From Gimesia algae (lineage in GTDB: Bacteria > Planctomycetota > Planctomycetia > Planctomycetales > Planctomycetaceae): a DNA stretch of 64,000 nt. The stretch covers positions 5,865,357 to 5,929,356 of the forward strand of contig NZ_CP036343.1 of NCBI RefSeq assembly GCF_007746795.1, written 5' to 3'. The translations under genes and the position numbers were made by a program. Shown in pieces: positions 8,394 through 16,695 of the stretch (position 1 is its first letter; each line of letters starts with the position of its first letter). The notes beneath the pieces were generated by a model. It was given only the letters and a program-made list of their open reading frames with translations. It searched no databases and was not told the DNA's origin.

Positions 8394-9131
8394 ATGTCTG
8401 ATCGCCGCTGTCACTTTTCCGACACGACATTATCCACTCCTGCTGAAAATCTGGCGCTGGATGAGAGCCTGTTGTATCAGATCAATCAACAGGATTCTCT
8501 GGGTTGTCTGAGAATCTGGGAAGTGGACCAATATGCGGTTGTCCTGGGCAGTTCGAATCAGATCGCTGAAAATGTGAATCAGGCGGCTTGCCAGCAGGAT
8601 CAGATTCCCGTACTCCGTCGCTGTACGGGCGGGGGAACCGTTTTGCTGGGACCGGGCTGTTTTATCTATTCGTTATTCCTGCGAATTACAGCCGAACAGC
8701 ATCTGGCCGGTATTGAAGCCACGACGCGAGAAATATTGAATCGTATCTCCGGAACCCTCAATCAACTCAAACCAGAGCTGATGGTCGAAGTGCGTGGCAT
8801 CAGTGATCTGACTGTGGAGGGACACAAATTTTCCGGGAATTCCCAGCGGTGGCTAACCACCACGCTCCTGCATCATGGCACGATTCTCTACGATTTTGAT
8901 CTCGACCGCATTCCCCGGTATTTAACCAGCCCCGAACGTGAACCCGAATACCGATCCCGCCGCGATCATCTTGAGTTTGTCACTAATTATGCGATCAATC
9001 CTGCTCAACTCAGAGACTCGCTGATCAAATCCTGGCAGGCAACTGAACCGGAACCCGTATTGCCCCTCAATCGCGTGCAACAGTTGGTACAGGAAAAATA
9101 TGCGACCGAGAACTGGAATCTCCGTCGCTGA
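8394..9131 (+). CDS. Lipoate-protein ligase A / octanoyltransferase family protein
   Basis: 245 residues. The biotin/lipoate A/B ligase fold is shown by LRIWE near the N-terminus, the lipoyl-binding RRCTGGGTVLLGPG loop and the GHKFSGN motif whose lysine (K145) positions the lipoyl-adenylate or thioester. The family attaches lipoate or octanoate to E2 lysines. At 245 residues it lacks the full accessory domain of E. coli LplA and could be a ligase or an amidotransferase (LipM/LipL type). Its start is 1 nt after the lpdA stop, so it is certainly co-transcribed, and its obvious client is the E2 lipoyl domain two genes upstream. The stop lies next to the stop of the opposing MATE gene. Confidence 0.85.
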   Translation: MSDRRCHFSDTTLSTPAENLALDESLLYQINQQDSLGCLRIWEVDQYAVVLGSSNQIAENVNQAACQQDQIPVLRRCTGGGTVLLGPGCFIYSLFLRITAEQHLAGIEATTREILNRISGTLNQLKPELMVEVRGISDLTVEGHKFSGNSQRWLTTTLLHHGTILYDFDLDRIPRYLTSPEREPEYRSRRDHLEFVTNYAINPAQLRDSLIKSWQATEPEPVLPLNRVQQLVQEKYATENWNLRR

Positions 9132-9132
9132 G

Positions 9133-10581
9133 TCAGGACAATGCCTCCTGAACAGGTTCATCGAGTTCTTTGATTACCGGATCGGTAAAGTGCTCTTCAA
9201 TGACCCGCATTTTTTTCCAGTGTCCTGCCTGGAAGCGAATCAGGTAACCAAATCCTAACACGCCAATATAGGCAGTACAGGCGGTCCAGCTGCCAAATAT
9301 TTTTTCGTCAGCGTATTTCCAGATCAGAAAGGTCGGAATGACCATGATGGTCCAACCCGTGATCAGTGAATAGATCATACAGAACCGGGTGTCGCCGGCT
9401 CCGCGAATCGCCGATCCAAAGATCACGGCCAGCGCATCAAATAATGAAAATAACGCAGCAAATCGCAGCAGAACAAACGTCATCTGCCTCACCTGCTGAA
9501 ATTCTTCTGTCATGACTTCTGGTCGATATGGTCTGAGTAATAATTCGGGTAACCCCACATAAATGACAGCAAAAACGGACATATATAAAATCGAAACAAT
9601 AAACGCTTTCCAGGTCGTCGTGACAGCCAGTTGTGGTCGTCCCTCGCCGATGCGTTTGCCGACCAGAGTCATCACGGCCGTTCCGACTCCCATCATAGGT
9701 ACAAATGCCAGTGAGTTCAGATTAAAAGCGATCGTCGTGGCGGCCAGTTCAATCTTTCCAATTCGTCCGACCAGAACCACAAACAGCGTGAACCCGACAA
9801 TATCGACGAAAAACAGCATACCATTGGGAAATCCATAGCGAATCAATCGCATGAGCAGACTCTGATTCCAGTGGTAATGATTGAGTAATCCATACTCCCG
9901 GGCTTCATGTCTGGCAAAGATGATCGCAGCATAAAAAGCCATTGTCGCTACATTAGCCAGTACGGTTGCAATGGCGGCCCCCTTGATTCCCATGGCTGGG
10001 ATTGGCCCTGCCCCGAAGATCAGCAGGTAATCCAGGAGCATATTGACGAGTACCCCCGCCAGATTCACCCACATGACGACCATGGTTTTGCTGCGACCTG
10101 TGTAGAAACAGGAGAGTACGGTCGAAATTAATGAGGGACCTGATCCCAGGCAGAGAATCGAAAAATAATCGACTTCCAGGGTCTGGATTTCCGGCGCATG
10201 ACCGATCCAGTGAAAAAAAGTACTGGAGAGAGGGATTCCCAGTAACAGAATGCCTCCCCAGATTAACGCCAGATAAAATCCCTGCCAGACCGATTCTGAA
10301 ACAAATTGCTTCTGGCCCGCACCTTCATACTGTGCCACAAAGGTATTCACATATGTGGCCATGCCCATCGCAATTGACATGATGGCCCATTGAATCATGC
10401 CAGCAGGTAAAGCAGCAGCGACTGCATCTGTTGACCACCAGGACAGGAAGATACGGTCCATGACATGCATAATGGACAGCGAACCACAGCTCAGCACCAG
10501 GGGTATCGCCACATTCGCCAGTTCACGTAAACTTCCCGGTTGCACAAAGCCATTCTGATTTTTGAGGGACGAGGAGTCCAT
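9133..10581 (-). CDS. MATE family efflux transporter
   Basis: About 482 residues with twelve hydrophobic segments in two pseudo-repeats, typical of NorM/DinF-like MATE exporters that expel cationic drugs or metabolites using Na+ or H+ gradients. Characteristic elements are VAIPLVLS and DRIFLSWW in TM1, GMATYVNTFVAQYEGAG after TM2, and the second-half counterpart GVGTAVMTLVGKRIGEG. The start is taken at ATG 10581; a TTG three codons upstream is possible and no strong Shine-Dalgarno is visible. It ends 1 bp from the opposing lipoate ligase-family gene with no space for a terminator. The substrate is unknown. Confidence 0.93.
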   Translation of the reverse strand: MDSSSLKNQNGFVQPGSLRELANVAIPLVLSCGSLSIMHVMDRIFLSWWSTDAVAAALPAGMIQWAIMSIAMGMATYVNTFVAQYEGAGQKQFVSESVWQGFYLALIWGGILLLGIPLSSTFFHWIGHAPEIQTLEVDYFSILCLGSGPSLISTVLSCFYTGRSKTMVVMWVNLAGVLVNMLLDYLLIFGAGPIPAMGIKGAAIATVLANVATMAFYAAIIFARHEAREYGLLNHYHWNQSLLMRLIRYGFPNGMLFFVDIVGFTLFVVLVGRIGKIELAATTIAFNLNSLAFVPMMGVGTAVMTLVGKRIGEGRPQLAVTTTWKAFIVSILYMSVFAVIYVGLPELLLRPYRPEVMTEEFQQVRQMTFVLLRFAALFSLFDALAVIFGSAIRGAGDTRFCMIYSLITGWTIMVIPTFLIWKYADEKIFGSWTACTAYIGVLGFGYLIRFQAGHWKKMRVIEEHFTDPVIKELDEPVQEALS

Positions 10582-10975
10582 CTTGCACAATCCGATTCAG
10601 GATAAATGAGCGCAGAATACAATCGCCGGAATTGTAATAGCAGGGAAGTAGAAACGCAGACCGTCGGCTGGCAGCATATCACAATTTTCACACAAATGCC
10701 TCTACTCACGACACTCCCGATCTTCAATTAGTTCGCATTTCTCACAGCAATCACAGTCCGAATCTGCTGCATAAGACCTCTGGCATATTGTCCAGATACG
10801 CAGAACTTAAAATCTCGTCTGGACCTGATTTGCAATTCCTAGTTTAATTCACGGATTTCATCGAGTTTCTACCAATCCCGAACTCGTGAAATACCTGATT
10901 CAGGCAGCATACAACAGCATCTATCTAACGACATATTATAGACTTAGAGCAACACCACCTTACTCATAGACTAGA
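10582..10975. other. Intergenic region between divergent MATE and ABC transporter genes
   Basis: 394 nt that must hold the promoters of two divergent transporter genes. I see no convincing -35/-10 pair, repeat, RNA or open frame with coding character. Confidence 0.5.
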
Positions 10976-13066
10976 GTGAATCCTGTGAACAGTTTTACGC
11001 GATTAATACAATACGTCTGGCCCTACCGTAAAAGACTGGTCGTTTCCTTCTTCTTTGCGATCATGGTCGCGGTCCTCTGGGGGGCGAATCTTTCCGTCAC
11101 TTTTCTGGTGGTCAAGGTTCTGCTGCAAGGGGAAACCCTGGGCGGATACGTACAGGACCAGATCAGTGAAACAGAAAAAACCATACAGGATAAATCAAGG
11201 GTCCTGAAGGACCTCTCCAATTCGATTCAGTCCCAGAATCCGATTGAGAAATCTGAAGAAAACAAAACTGACACCACACTCACACAAACGGACCTGGCAG
11301 CCGCCCCCGTCGATTTGCTCAGTGAGCATACCCGTCAGCAGACCAAGCTGAACTCGGCTTCGCAAAAACTGCTCGTACTCAAGTGGATCCAGACAAACGT
11401 CATCAGCCGTATCCCCGAAGATCAGTTTGACACCTTCGCAATCATATTGGGAGTATTGCTGATTACCACTTTCATCAAAGGCATCTTTATCTTCACGCAG
11501 GATGTCATGGTGGGCGGGGTCGTAGAACTGGTGACGATGGCCATCCGCAAGGAATGTTTTCGTAAAGTACTTGATCTGGATTATCAGAGCATCTCCTCTG
11601 AAGGAACGGCATCGCTGATGTCACGGTTTACTTTCGATATGCAGCAGCTCTCCCAGGGGCTCACCCTGATGGGAGGCAAGATTGTCCGGGAACCGCTCAA
11701 GGCGCTGGCATGTATCATTTTTGCCTTCCTGGTCAACTGGAGACTCACGCTGCTCTCGTTTGTGTTCGCACCACTGATTGCGATTGTATTTTACAAAATC
11801 GGTAAAACGCTGAAACATGCCAGTCAAAAAATGATGGAAAGCATGTCCCGGATTTATAAAACACTGGAGGAGTCATTCGATAGCTCTAAGGTCATCATCG
11901 CATTTAACGGCGCCCGTAAGCACCGCAACCGTTTTCATCATGAGAATAAAGAGTTCTTTAAGAAAGCACTCAGAATTCTCCGCATTGATTCGCTGACCAG
12001 CCCTACCACGGAAATGCTGGGACTGATGGCCATCTTTATCGCTTTGATTCCCGGCTCTTATCTGGTGCTGCGTCAAAAGACAGAAATCTGGGGGATTCAG
12101 CTCTCCGCAACCCCCATGGATATCGCCACACTTTCGATGATGTACGCCTTGCTGGCCGGGATTTCCGATCCTGCCCGCAAGATGTCCTCAGTCTATTCCA
12201 AACTGAAAAAAACAGCCGCTGCCCTGGAACGGATTTTCCAGATCATCGACCGCGAAACACTGGTCAAGGAAACGAATGAACCGCAACGCTTCCCTGCGGA
12301 AGTGCAGACCGTCAAATTCAATAAGATTGATTTCACTTACGCGCAGCGTAAAGAATCGACACGTAATAACGAACCGATTCTGGATGGCGTCAACCTCGAA
12401 ATCAATGCGGGGGAAGTCGTACTCGTTGTGGGCGAAAATGGTTCCGGAAAATCGACACTCGTCAATCTACTCCCCCGTTTTTATGATCCCGACAAAGGTA
12501 ACATTTTTATCAATGAAGTTGATATCCGGGATATCCGTTTGAAGGATCTGCGAAATCACATCGGGGTGGTCTCCCAGGAAACCATGCTGTTTGATGATTC
12601 GATTCTCGAAAACATCCGTTACGGTCGGCCGAATGCATCCCGACTGGAAATCGAATCCGTCGCCAAGAAATCTCATGTATCGCAATTCGCTGAACAGTTG
12701 CCAGATGGGCTGCTCTACAATGTGGGAGAAAAAGGTCACGAACTCTCCGGCGGACAGCGACAGCGCATTGCACTCGCACGTGCGATCCTCCGAAATCCGG
12801 ATATTCTGATTCTCGACGAAGCGACATCCGCCATCGATTCGCAGAGTGAAATCCTGATTCATAAGGCCTTGAGAGAGTTTGCACCCGGCAGAACCGTATT
12901 TATCATCACACATTCTGTCGGTCAAAGTCTGCTGGAATTTGCGAACCGAGTCGTTGTCATGGATTCCGGCAAGGTTGTCGCTACCGGACCACATCACGCT
13001 CTCGTTGATTCCTGCCCGCAATACCAGAGCCTGCTTAGTGCTCAGGTCCGCCAGCGTTCTGCCTGA
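10976..13066 (+). CDS. MsbA-like ABC exporter (fused membrane and ATPase domains)
   Basis: 696 residues starting at GTG 10976. A single chain with an N-terminal six-helix exporter domain and a C-terminal ATPase, so it works as a homodimer; relatives flip lipids, lipid A, peptides or drugs. ATPase motifs: Walker A GENGSGKST (about 486), Q-loop VVSQET, signature LSGGQRQR (about 588), Walker B ILILDEAT (about 611), switch His in ITHS. The oddity is a hydrophilic, charged and Q/E-rich insertion of about 100 residues (roughly 50-150) between TM1 and TM2, where MsbA has only a short loop; it would lie on the extracytoplasmic side. The family is clear, the cargo is not. Confidence 0.92.
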   Translation: MNPVNSFTRLIQYVWPYRKRLVVSFFFAIMVAVLWGANLSVTFLVVKVLLQGETLGGYVQDQISETEKTIQDKSRVLKDLSNSIQSQNPIEKSEENKTDTTLTQTDLAAAPVDLLSEHTRQQTKLNSASQKLLVLKWIQTNVISRIPEDQFDTFAIILGVLLITTFIKGIFIFTQDVMVGGVVELVTMAIRKECFRKVLDLDYQSISSEGTASLMSRFTFDMQQLSQGLTLMGGKIVREPLKALACIIFAFLVNWRLTLLSFVFAPLIAIVFYKIGKTLKHASQKMMESMSRIYKTLEESFDSSKVIIAFNGARKHRNRFHHENKEFFKKALRILRIDSLTSPTTEMLGLMAIFIALIPGSYLVLRQKTEIWGIQLSATPMDIATLSMMYALLAGISDPARKMSSVYSKLKKTAAALERIFQIIDRETLVKETNEPQRFPAEVQTVKFNKIDFTYAQRKESTRNNEPILDGVNLEINAGEVVLVVGENGSGKSTLVNLLPRFYDPDKGNIFINEVDIRDIRLKDLRNHIGVVSQETMLFDDSILENIRYGRPNASRLEIESVAKKSHVSQFAEQLPDGLLYNVGEKGHELSGGQRQRIALARAILRNPDILILDEATSAIDSQSEILIHKALREFAPGRTVFIITHSVGQSLLEFANRVVVMDSGKVVATGPHHALVDSCPQYQSLLSAQVRQRSA

Positions 13067-13222
13067 AATCGATCAGAACTCTGGCAACATATAGTACTGC
13101 AGGCTTGTGACACATCCGTTTTAATGAATATCTCGACTCACCGTTCACGGACGGGTATGATAATGCGCTGTTGATATGACTCCTTATCGTTTCATCCCTC
13201 GAAGCCACTGGAACTGTGAACC

Positions 13223-13795
13223 ATGAAGTCGACGCTCGCTACTATTTTAGTCATTCTCGTTCTTGCCAGCCTGCTGAATTCAGAGACTCCCTTTTCCTTT
13301 GACACTAAAGTCGAGGCACAACCCCCCGTTCCAGTGGCAGAGCAAACACTTTCAAGAGCGATCGACCGCTATCTGGAAACAGAAGCCAGGCATGAAAAAC
13401 GGCGAGCACACACACGTCGCCCCGACCACGAAAGAGAATCTGCACGACACCCGGAACTTGATGATCGCCCCGGGAATCCACACCCTCAAGCCCGTCGAGA
13501 GCATGAGCGTCATATGGATCAGCAACGACACCGGATTCAGAAAATACAAGTCGCAGCGGAACACCTGCAGGACGCTGGCCTCCCCGAACTGGCACATCAG
13601 GTACGCCGCGAAGCAGAAGAACAAGAGCAACGCCTGCAGCAACACCTGGAACACATGCATCATCCAGAGCATGGCCTCCGCCACGAAGTACGGGAATCGT
13701 TACAGCAACTGCGAAACGAGGTTCATGAACTGAAACGGGAAGTACACCAGCTCAAATCGATTCTTACAGAACGTGTGCCCCAGGCAGCTGAGTAA
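13223..13795 (+). CDS. Secreted His/Gln/Glu-rich coiled-coil protein
   Basis: 190 residues. Residues 1-33 form a signal peptide (ATILVILVLASLL, cut near VEA-QP). The mature part is very rich in His, Arg, Glu and Gln, with runs such as LEHMHHPEH, and ends in a regular heptad-like coiled coil (LRNEVHELKREVHQLKSIL). I recognise no family. Histidine density suggests metal or acid binding, but this is only composition. Two other long open frames overlap it on both strands; this frame is chosen for its signal peptide and heptads. A 10-bp hairpin overlaps the stop codon. Confidence 0.75.
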   Translation: MKSTLATILVILVLASLLNSETPFSFDTKVEAQPPVPVAEQTLSRAIDRYLETEARHEKRRAHTRRPDHERESARHPELDDRPGNPHPQARREHERHMDQQRHRIQKIQVAAEHLQDAGLPELAHQVRREAEEQEQRLQQHLEHMHHPEHGLRHEVRESLQQLRNEVHELKREVHQLKSILTERVPQAAE

Positions 13796-13817
13796 TTCTA
13801 TTTGATGACTCAGCTGC
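13784..13817 (+). other. Hairpin over the stop codon, no T-tract
   Basis: GCAGCTGAGT pairs perfectly with ACTCAGCTGC across a 14-nt loop that holds part of the stop codon region. No T-run follows, so it is not a classical terminator; it might stabilise the mRNA 3' end or slow ribosomes. Confidence 0.4.
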
Positions 13818-13876
13818 AGACGGGGAATTAAGCAGATACAAATTGCATCGTGTACTGGCAACCAGTAGAATTATTT

Positions 13877-13968
13877 TAGACTGTGTCCGGTTTTACTGTT
13901 GCGTCTCCTGGAACAATGGAACCAATTGCAATAGTACGAAAGACACGATGTTAAAATGTGATGCACTC
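13877..13968 (+). repeat. 92-nt dispersed repeat, copy 1
   Basis: The most diverged of five copies. It begins TAGACTGTGTCCGGTTTTAC and ends near AATGTGATGCACTC, exactly 92 nt. The inner arms are degenerate (TTGCGTCTC against AAGACACGA). It lies 65 nt upstream of the 849-residue zinc-ribbon/hydrolase gene, in the same orientation. Confidence 0.8.
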
Positions 13969-14033
13969 TGGAGAATCAGATTGCATCTGTTTCAACAGCT
14001 TATTCTTCCATCTGATACGCCAGAGATGCTTCG

Positions 14034-16583
14034 ATGATCGATCCACTCCTAATCAAATGCCCACACTGTGTGGCCTCATTTAAAATTAAAAACAAGTCCG
14101 CATTTGGGAAAAAAGTGAAATGCCCCAAATGCGAGACCCCCTTCGTCATTCCGGAGCCAGTCTCCATTAAGTCAAGTTCGAGCAAAAAGAAGTCGAAGCC
14201 ATCGACTCTCGCTGAGGAATTCTTTGGAGAAGAAAGTGAATCATCATTCAGCGTGCCCGACGATGAATTTGATAACTGGGAAGCAGATCTAAGTAACGGT
14301 CCAGCGGATAATAGATCACCCCCTAAGAAAAATGTGAGGCCTCCAGCGATTCCCCCTAAAATACGATCAAGGACTGGATCGACTCAATCGAATCGATTCC
14401 TGCCTTTAATCCTAGTCGCAGGAGGCATCTTGCTGCTCTTTTTCACATTCATCCTGATCAAGGTCTTCGTTCCACGGACCACTCATCCAGCTGCAATGCG
14501 CGATCAACTGGCGGGAGGAGCAGATCTAAGTGATGCGAAGAAATTGAATCTCCCTGCCGTTGACCATCTTGAAACAAATTGGCCTCACCAGGGAGTGCAA
14601 GGCGATCAGGTGTTTCAGGAACGTCAAACGGCATCCTCGGGCAAAGTGTATGATCTCGTCTGCCCTGGTGAAAAAACGGCTACGGGCAGTACTCAGAAAT
14701 TCAAGGTTTATCTCCCCCCCAACATTCCTGAGAATACACAGGTCCCCTGCGTTCTGGTTCCTCCGGCAGGGGCAACTCTCTTAACGGGTATGGATATCGA
14801 ACTGAACGATGTCTCTCTTGATTCGGAACATGAACCCTATATCAAAGCAGGTTTTGCTGTCGTCACATTTTCCATTGATGGATATATTGGCGACATCGAA
14901 AATACAACCAACGATCAGTTTGCAGCGGCTCATATGAAGTTTCGTAAAAGCCAGGCTGGAATCATCAATTGTATCAATGCGTTTCTCCAGGCTGAAGAAA
15001 CGGTCCCGGGTATTGACCGCGATAATATTTTTATCGCAGGACATAGTTCCGCTGGTACACTTTCTTTACTTTTCGCTGAGTACTTCACCAACGCATTTCA
15101 AGATAATTCGCATCAACTCAAAGGTTGCCTGGCCTACGCCCCGGCAGTTGATCCGCGGGGGTTTTTCAAGGAAAACCTGCCCATCTTCAAAAGCATCATT
15201 CCAGATGTAGAAGAATTTATTCGTGTATCGGCTCCCGTCAATTATACCGAAAAGATTAATTGTCCGGTGTTCTTATTTCACTCAGTCGGCGACCAGGTCA
15301 CTTCCTATTCGAATACAAAGATATTTGCTGCACAATTACAGAAACAAGGGATCGATGTCAAATTCGTTAGCAGTAGTGGCTTCGACCATTACCAGACAAT
15401 GATTGACGAAGGAATTCCAAACGGGATCAGGTGGATCAAAGAAAGAATTACCGGACAGCAAAGACCCCAGCCTCGATCGACGCCTGATTCAACACCCAAT
15501 ACGACCCCGAAGGCGTTACCTGATTCCATGGTAGAGATCAATAAAAAAATCAGAGAACAAAGAGAGGCATCTCGCGCCAGAATCGAAAAAATGAAAATGC
15601 GATTTCAGAATCAGGAATTTAAGGACAAACCTGATCCCAGTATTCCTCAACAGAGGGTCATCTTTAAAGTCACAGGATATAACGATTTTTATACAAATGC
15701 GATGAAGAGCCAACCTGCTTTCTGGGCGAAATCCATTGAAGATAAAATGGAGATCAGTTTAGAACGACTTGTAGCGGGATATATCAAGAAATCAGTTCGA
15801 CTCGATCTGCAGAATCAGTTACTCAGCTTCAAGTTTACCGGTAAACTTCCTGAAGACTTGCCGCAGCTCTGCGCACAAGACAACATGGCCAATGCAGTCA
15901 CCCTGGATCGAGATCCGCCCGTCATCAAAAAAATAAACAATGACCCAAATTCGTCCGACAGCAGCCAGGGGCTATTGTTCAAAATCTTTTCCGCAAACGG
16001 CATTAGATTTGATAAAAATAATGCTGCCCGGATTGCAGAGATCAAATTGAAGCAACTGGATCGCTATATTCCTGGCTCACTAAAAATCAATTATGAAGAT
16101 AAATGGGTCTTTATCAGAGCCACTGGTGACAAAGAAATTAACTATCAGGTGAATAACATTTTATCGGGTGTGGGGATTTCTATCGACTCAACGCCGACTC
16201 GTCTCACTCCCGAAAATATAACGAAATACGAGAATTACGGCGCAGCGACAGCGAATCCTTCCAAGATGTCAAACCCAGCGTCAACAGCAAGTCCAAGTAA
16301 GCCCAGTCAGAAATATGTCATACTCTACGGAGTTTACGGCGGTGATGACGCTAAAGAATCTGTGCAGCGCAGCCTGAAGGGATTTGTGTGGGTCGATCAG
16401 AAATCGATCCAGTTCAATCCTCATAAGAAAGAAATCTCGTTCACGAACAGAAGCCCCGTTGACATGGGGGCGCTGGAGCGTGCTTTGACAAGAAATAAAT
16501 TCTATCAACTTGCAATCTCACAGGAAGCGCTGCCTGAAAAACCAACCGAGCCTGAGACAAAAGAAAAAGCCGCAATCAATTAG
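14034..16583 (+). CDS. Membrane protein: zinc ribbon - TM - alpha/beta hydrolase - three ferredoxin-fold-like repeats
   Basis: 849 residues. The N-terminus has a CPHC...CPKC zinc ribbon (C9, C12, C30, C33) of the type common in planctomycete membrane proteins. A charged/Ser-rich linker leads to one membrane span at about 121-145. Residues about 200-470 form a prolyl-oligopeptidase/dienelactone-hydrolase-like domain with nucleophile GHSSAG (Ser about 337), an Asp in HSVGDQVT and a His in GFDHYQT. After a Pro/Thr linker, residues 541-835 hold three repeats with an HMA-like beta-alpha-beta-beta pattern (VIFKVTGYND, LLFKIFSANG, YVILYGVYGG), none with the CxxC of metal-binding HMA domains. The predicted topology puts the zinc ribbon inside and the hydrolase outside. 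Its TAG stop is the first three bases of repeat copy 2. Confidence 0.85.
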   Translation: MIDPLLIKCPHCVASFKIKNKSAFGKKVKCPKCETPFVIPEPVSIKSSSSKKKSKPSTLAEEFFGEESESSFSVPDDEFDNWEADLSNGPADNRSPPKKNVRPPAIPPKIRSRTGSTQSNRFLPLILVAGGILLLFFTFILIKVFVPRTTHPAAMRDQLAGGADLSDAKKLNLPAVDHLETNWPHQGVQGDQVFQERQTASSGKVYDLVCPGEKTATGSTQKFKVYLPPNIPENTQVPCVLVPPAGATLLTGMDIELNDVSLDSEHEPYIKAGFAVVTFSIDGYIGDIENTTNDQFAAAHMKFRKSQAGIINCINAFLQAEETVPGIDRDNIFIAGHSSAGTLSLLFAEYFTNAFQDNSHQLKGCLAYAPAVDPRGFFKENLPIFKSIIPDVEEFIRVSAPVNYTEKINCPVFLFHSVGDQVTSYSNTKIFAAQLQKQGIDVKFVSSSGFDHYQTMIDEGIPNGIRWIKERITGQQRPQPRSTPDSTPNTTPKALPDSMVEINKKIREQREASRARIEKMKMRFQNQEFKDKPDPSIPQQRVIFKVTGYNDFYTNAMKSQPAFWAKSIEDKMEISLERLVAGYIKKSVRLDLQNQLLSFKFTGKLPEDLPQLCAQDNMANAVTLDRDPPVIKKINNDPNSSDSSQGLLFKIFSANGIRFDKNNAARIAEIKLKQLDRYIPGSLKINYEDKWVFIRATGDKEINYQVNNILSGVGISIDSTPTRLTPENITKYENYGAATANPSKMSNPASTASPSKPSQKYVILYGVYGGDDAKESVQRSLKGFVWVDQKSIQFNPHKKEISFTNRSPVDMGALERALTRNKFYQLAISQEALPEKPTEPETKEKAAIN

Positions 16584-16672
16584 ATTGTGTGCAGTTTTTC
16601 TGTAGCGTCTCCAGGATCATTGAAACCAGGTATTTCAGCCTGAGAGACGCTCTGGTCAAATGCGAAACGCGC
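16581..16672 (+). repeat. 92-nt dispersed repeat, copy 2
   Basis: Begins TAGATTGTGTGCAG and is exactly 92 nt. The arms TAGCGTCTC and GAGACGCT are intact. Its first three bases are the stop codon of the preceding gene. It lies between two convergent genes. Confidence 0.85.
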
Positions 16673-16695
16673 CAGCCCCCGGCTACGCACGCGAT

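Noticed and set aside
13299-13733. 144-codon frame overlapping the His-rich protein gene
   Set aside because: No signal peptide, ribosome site or recognisable pattern; the 13223 frame has a proper signal peptide and heptads.
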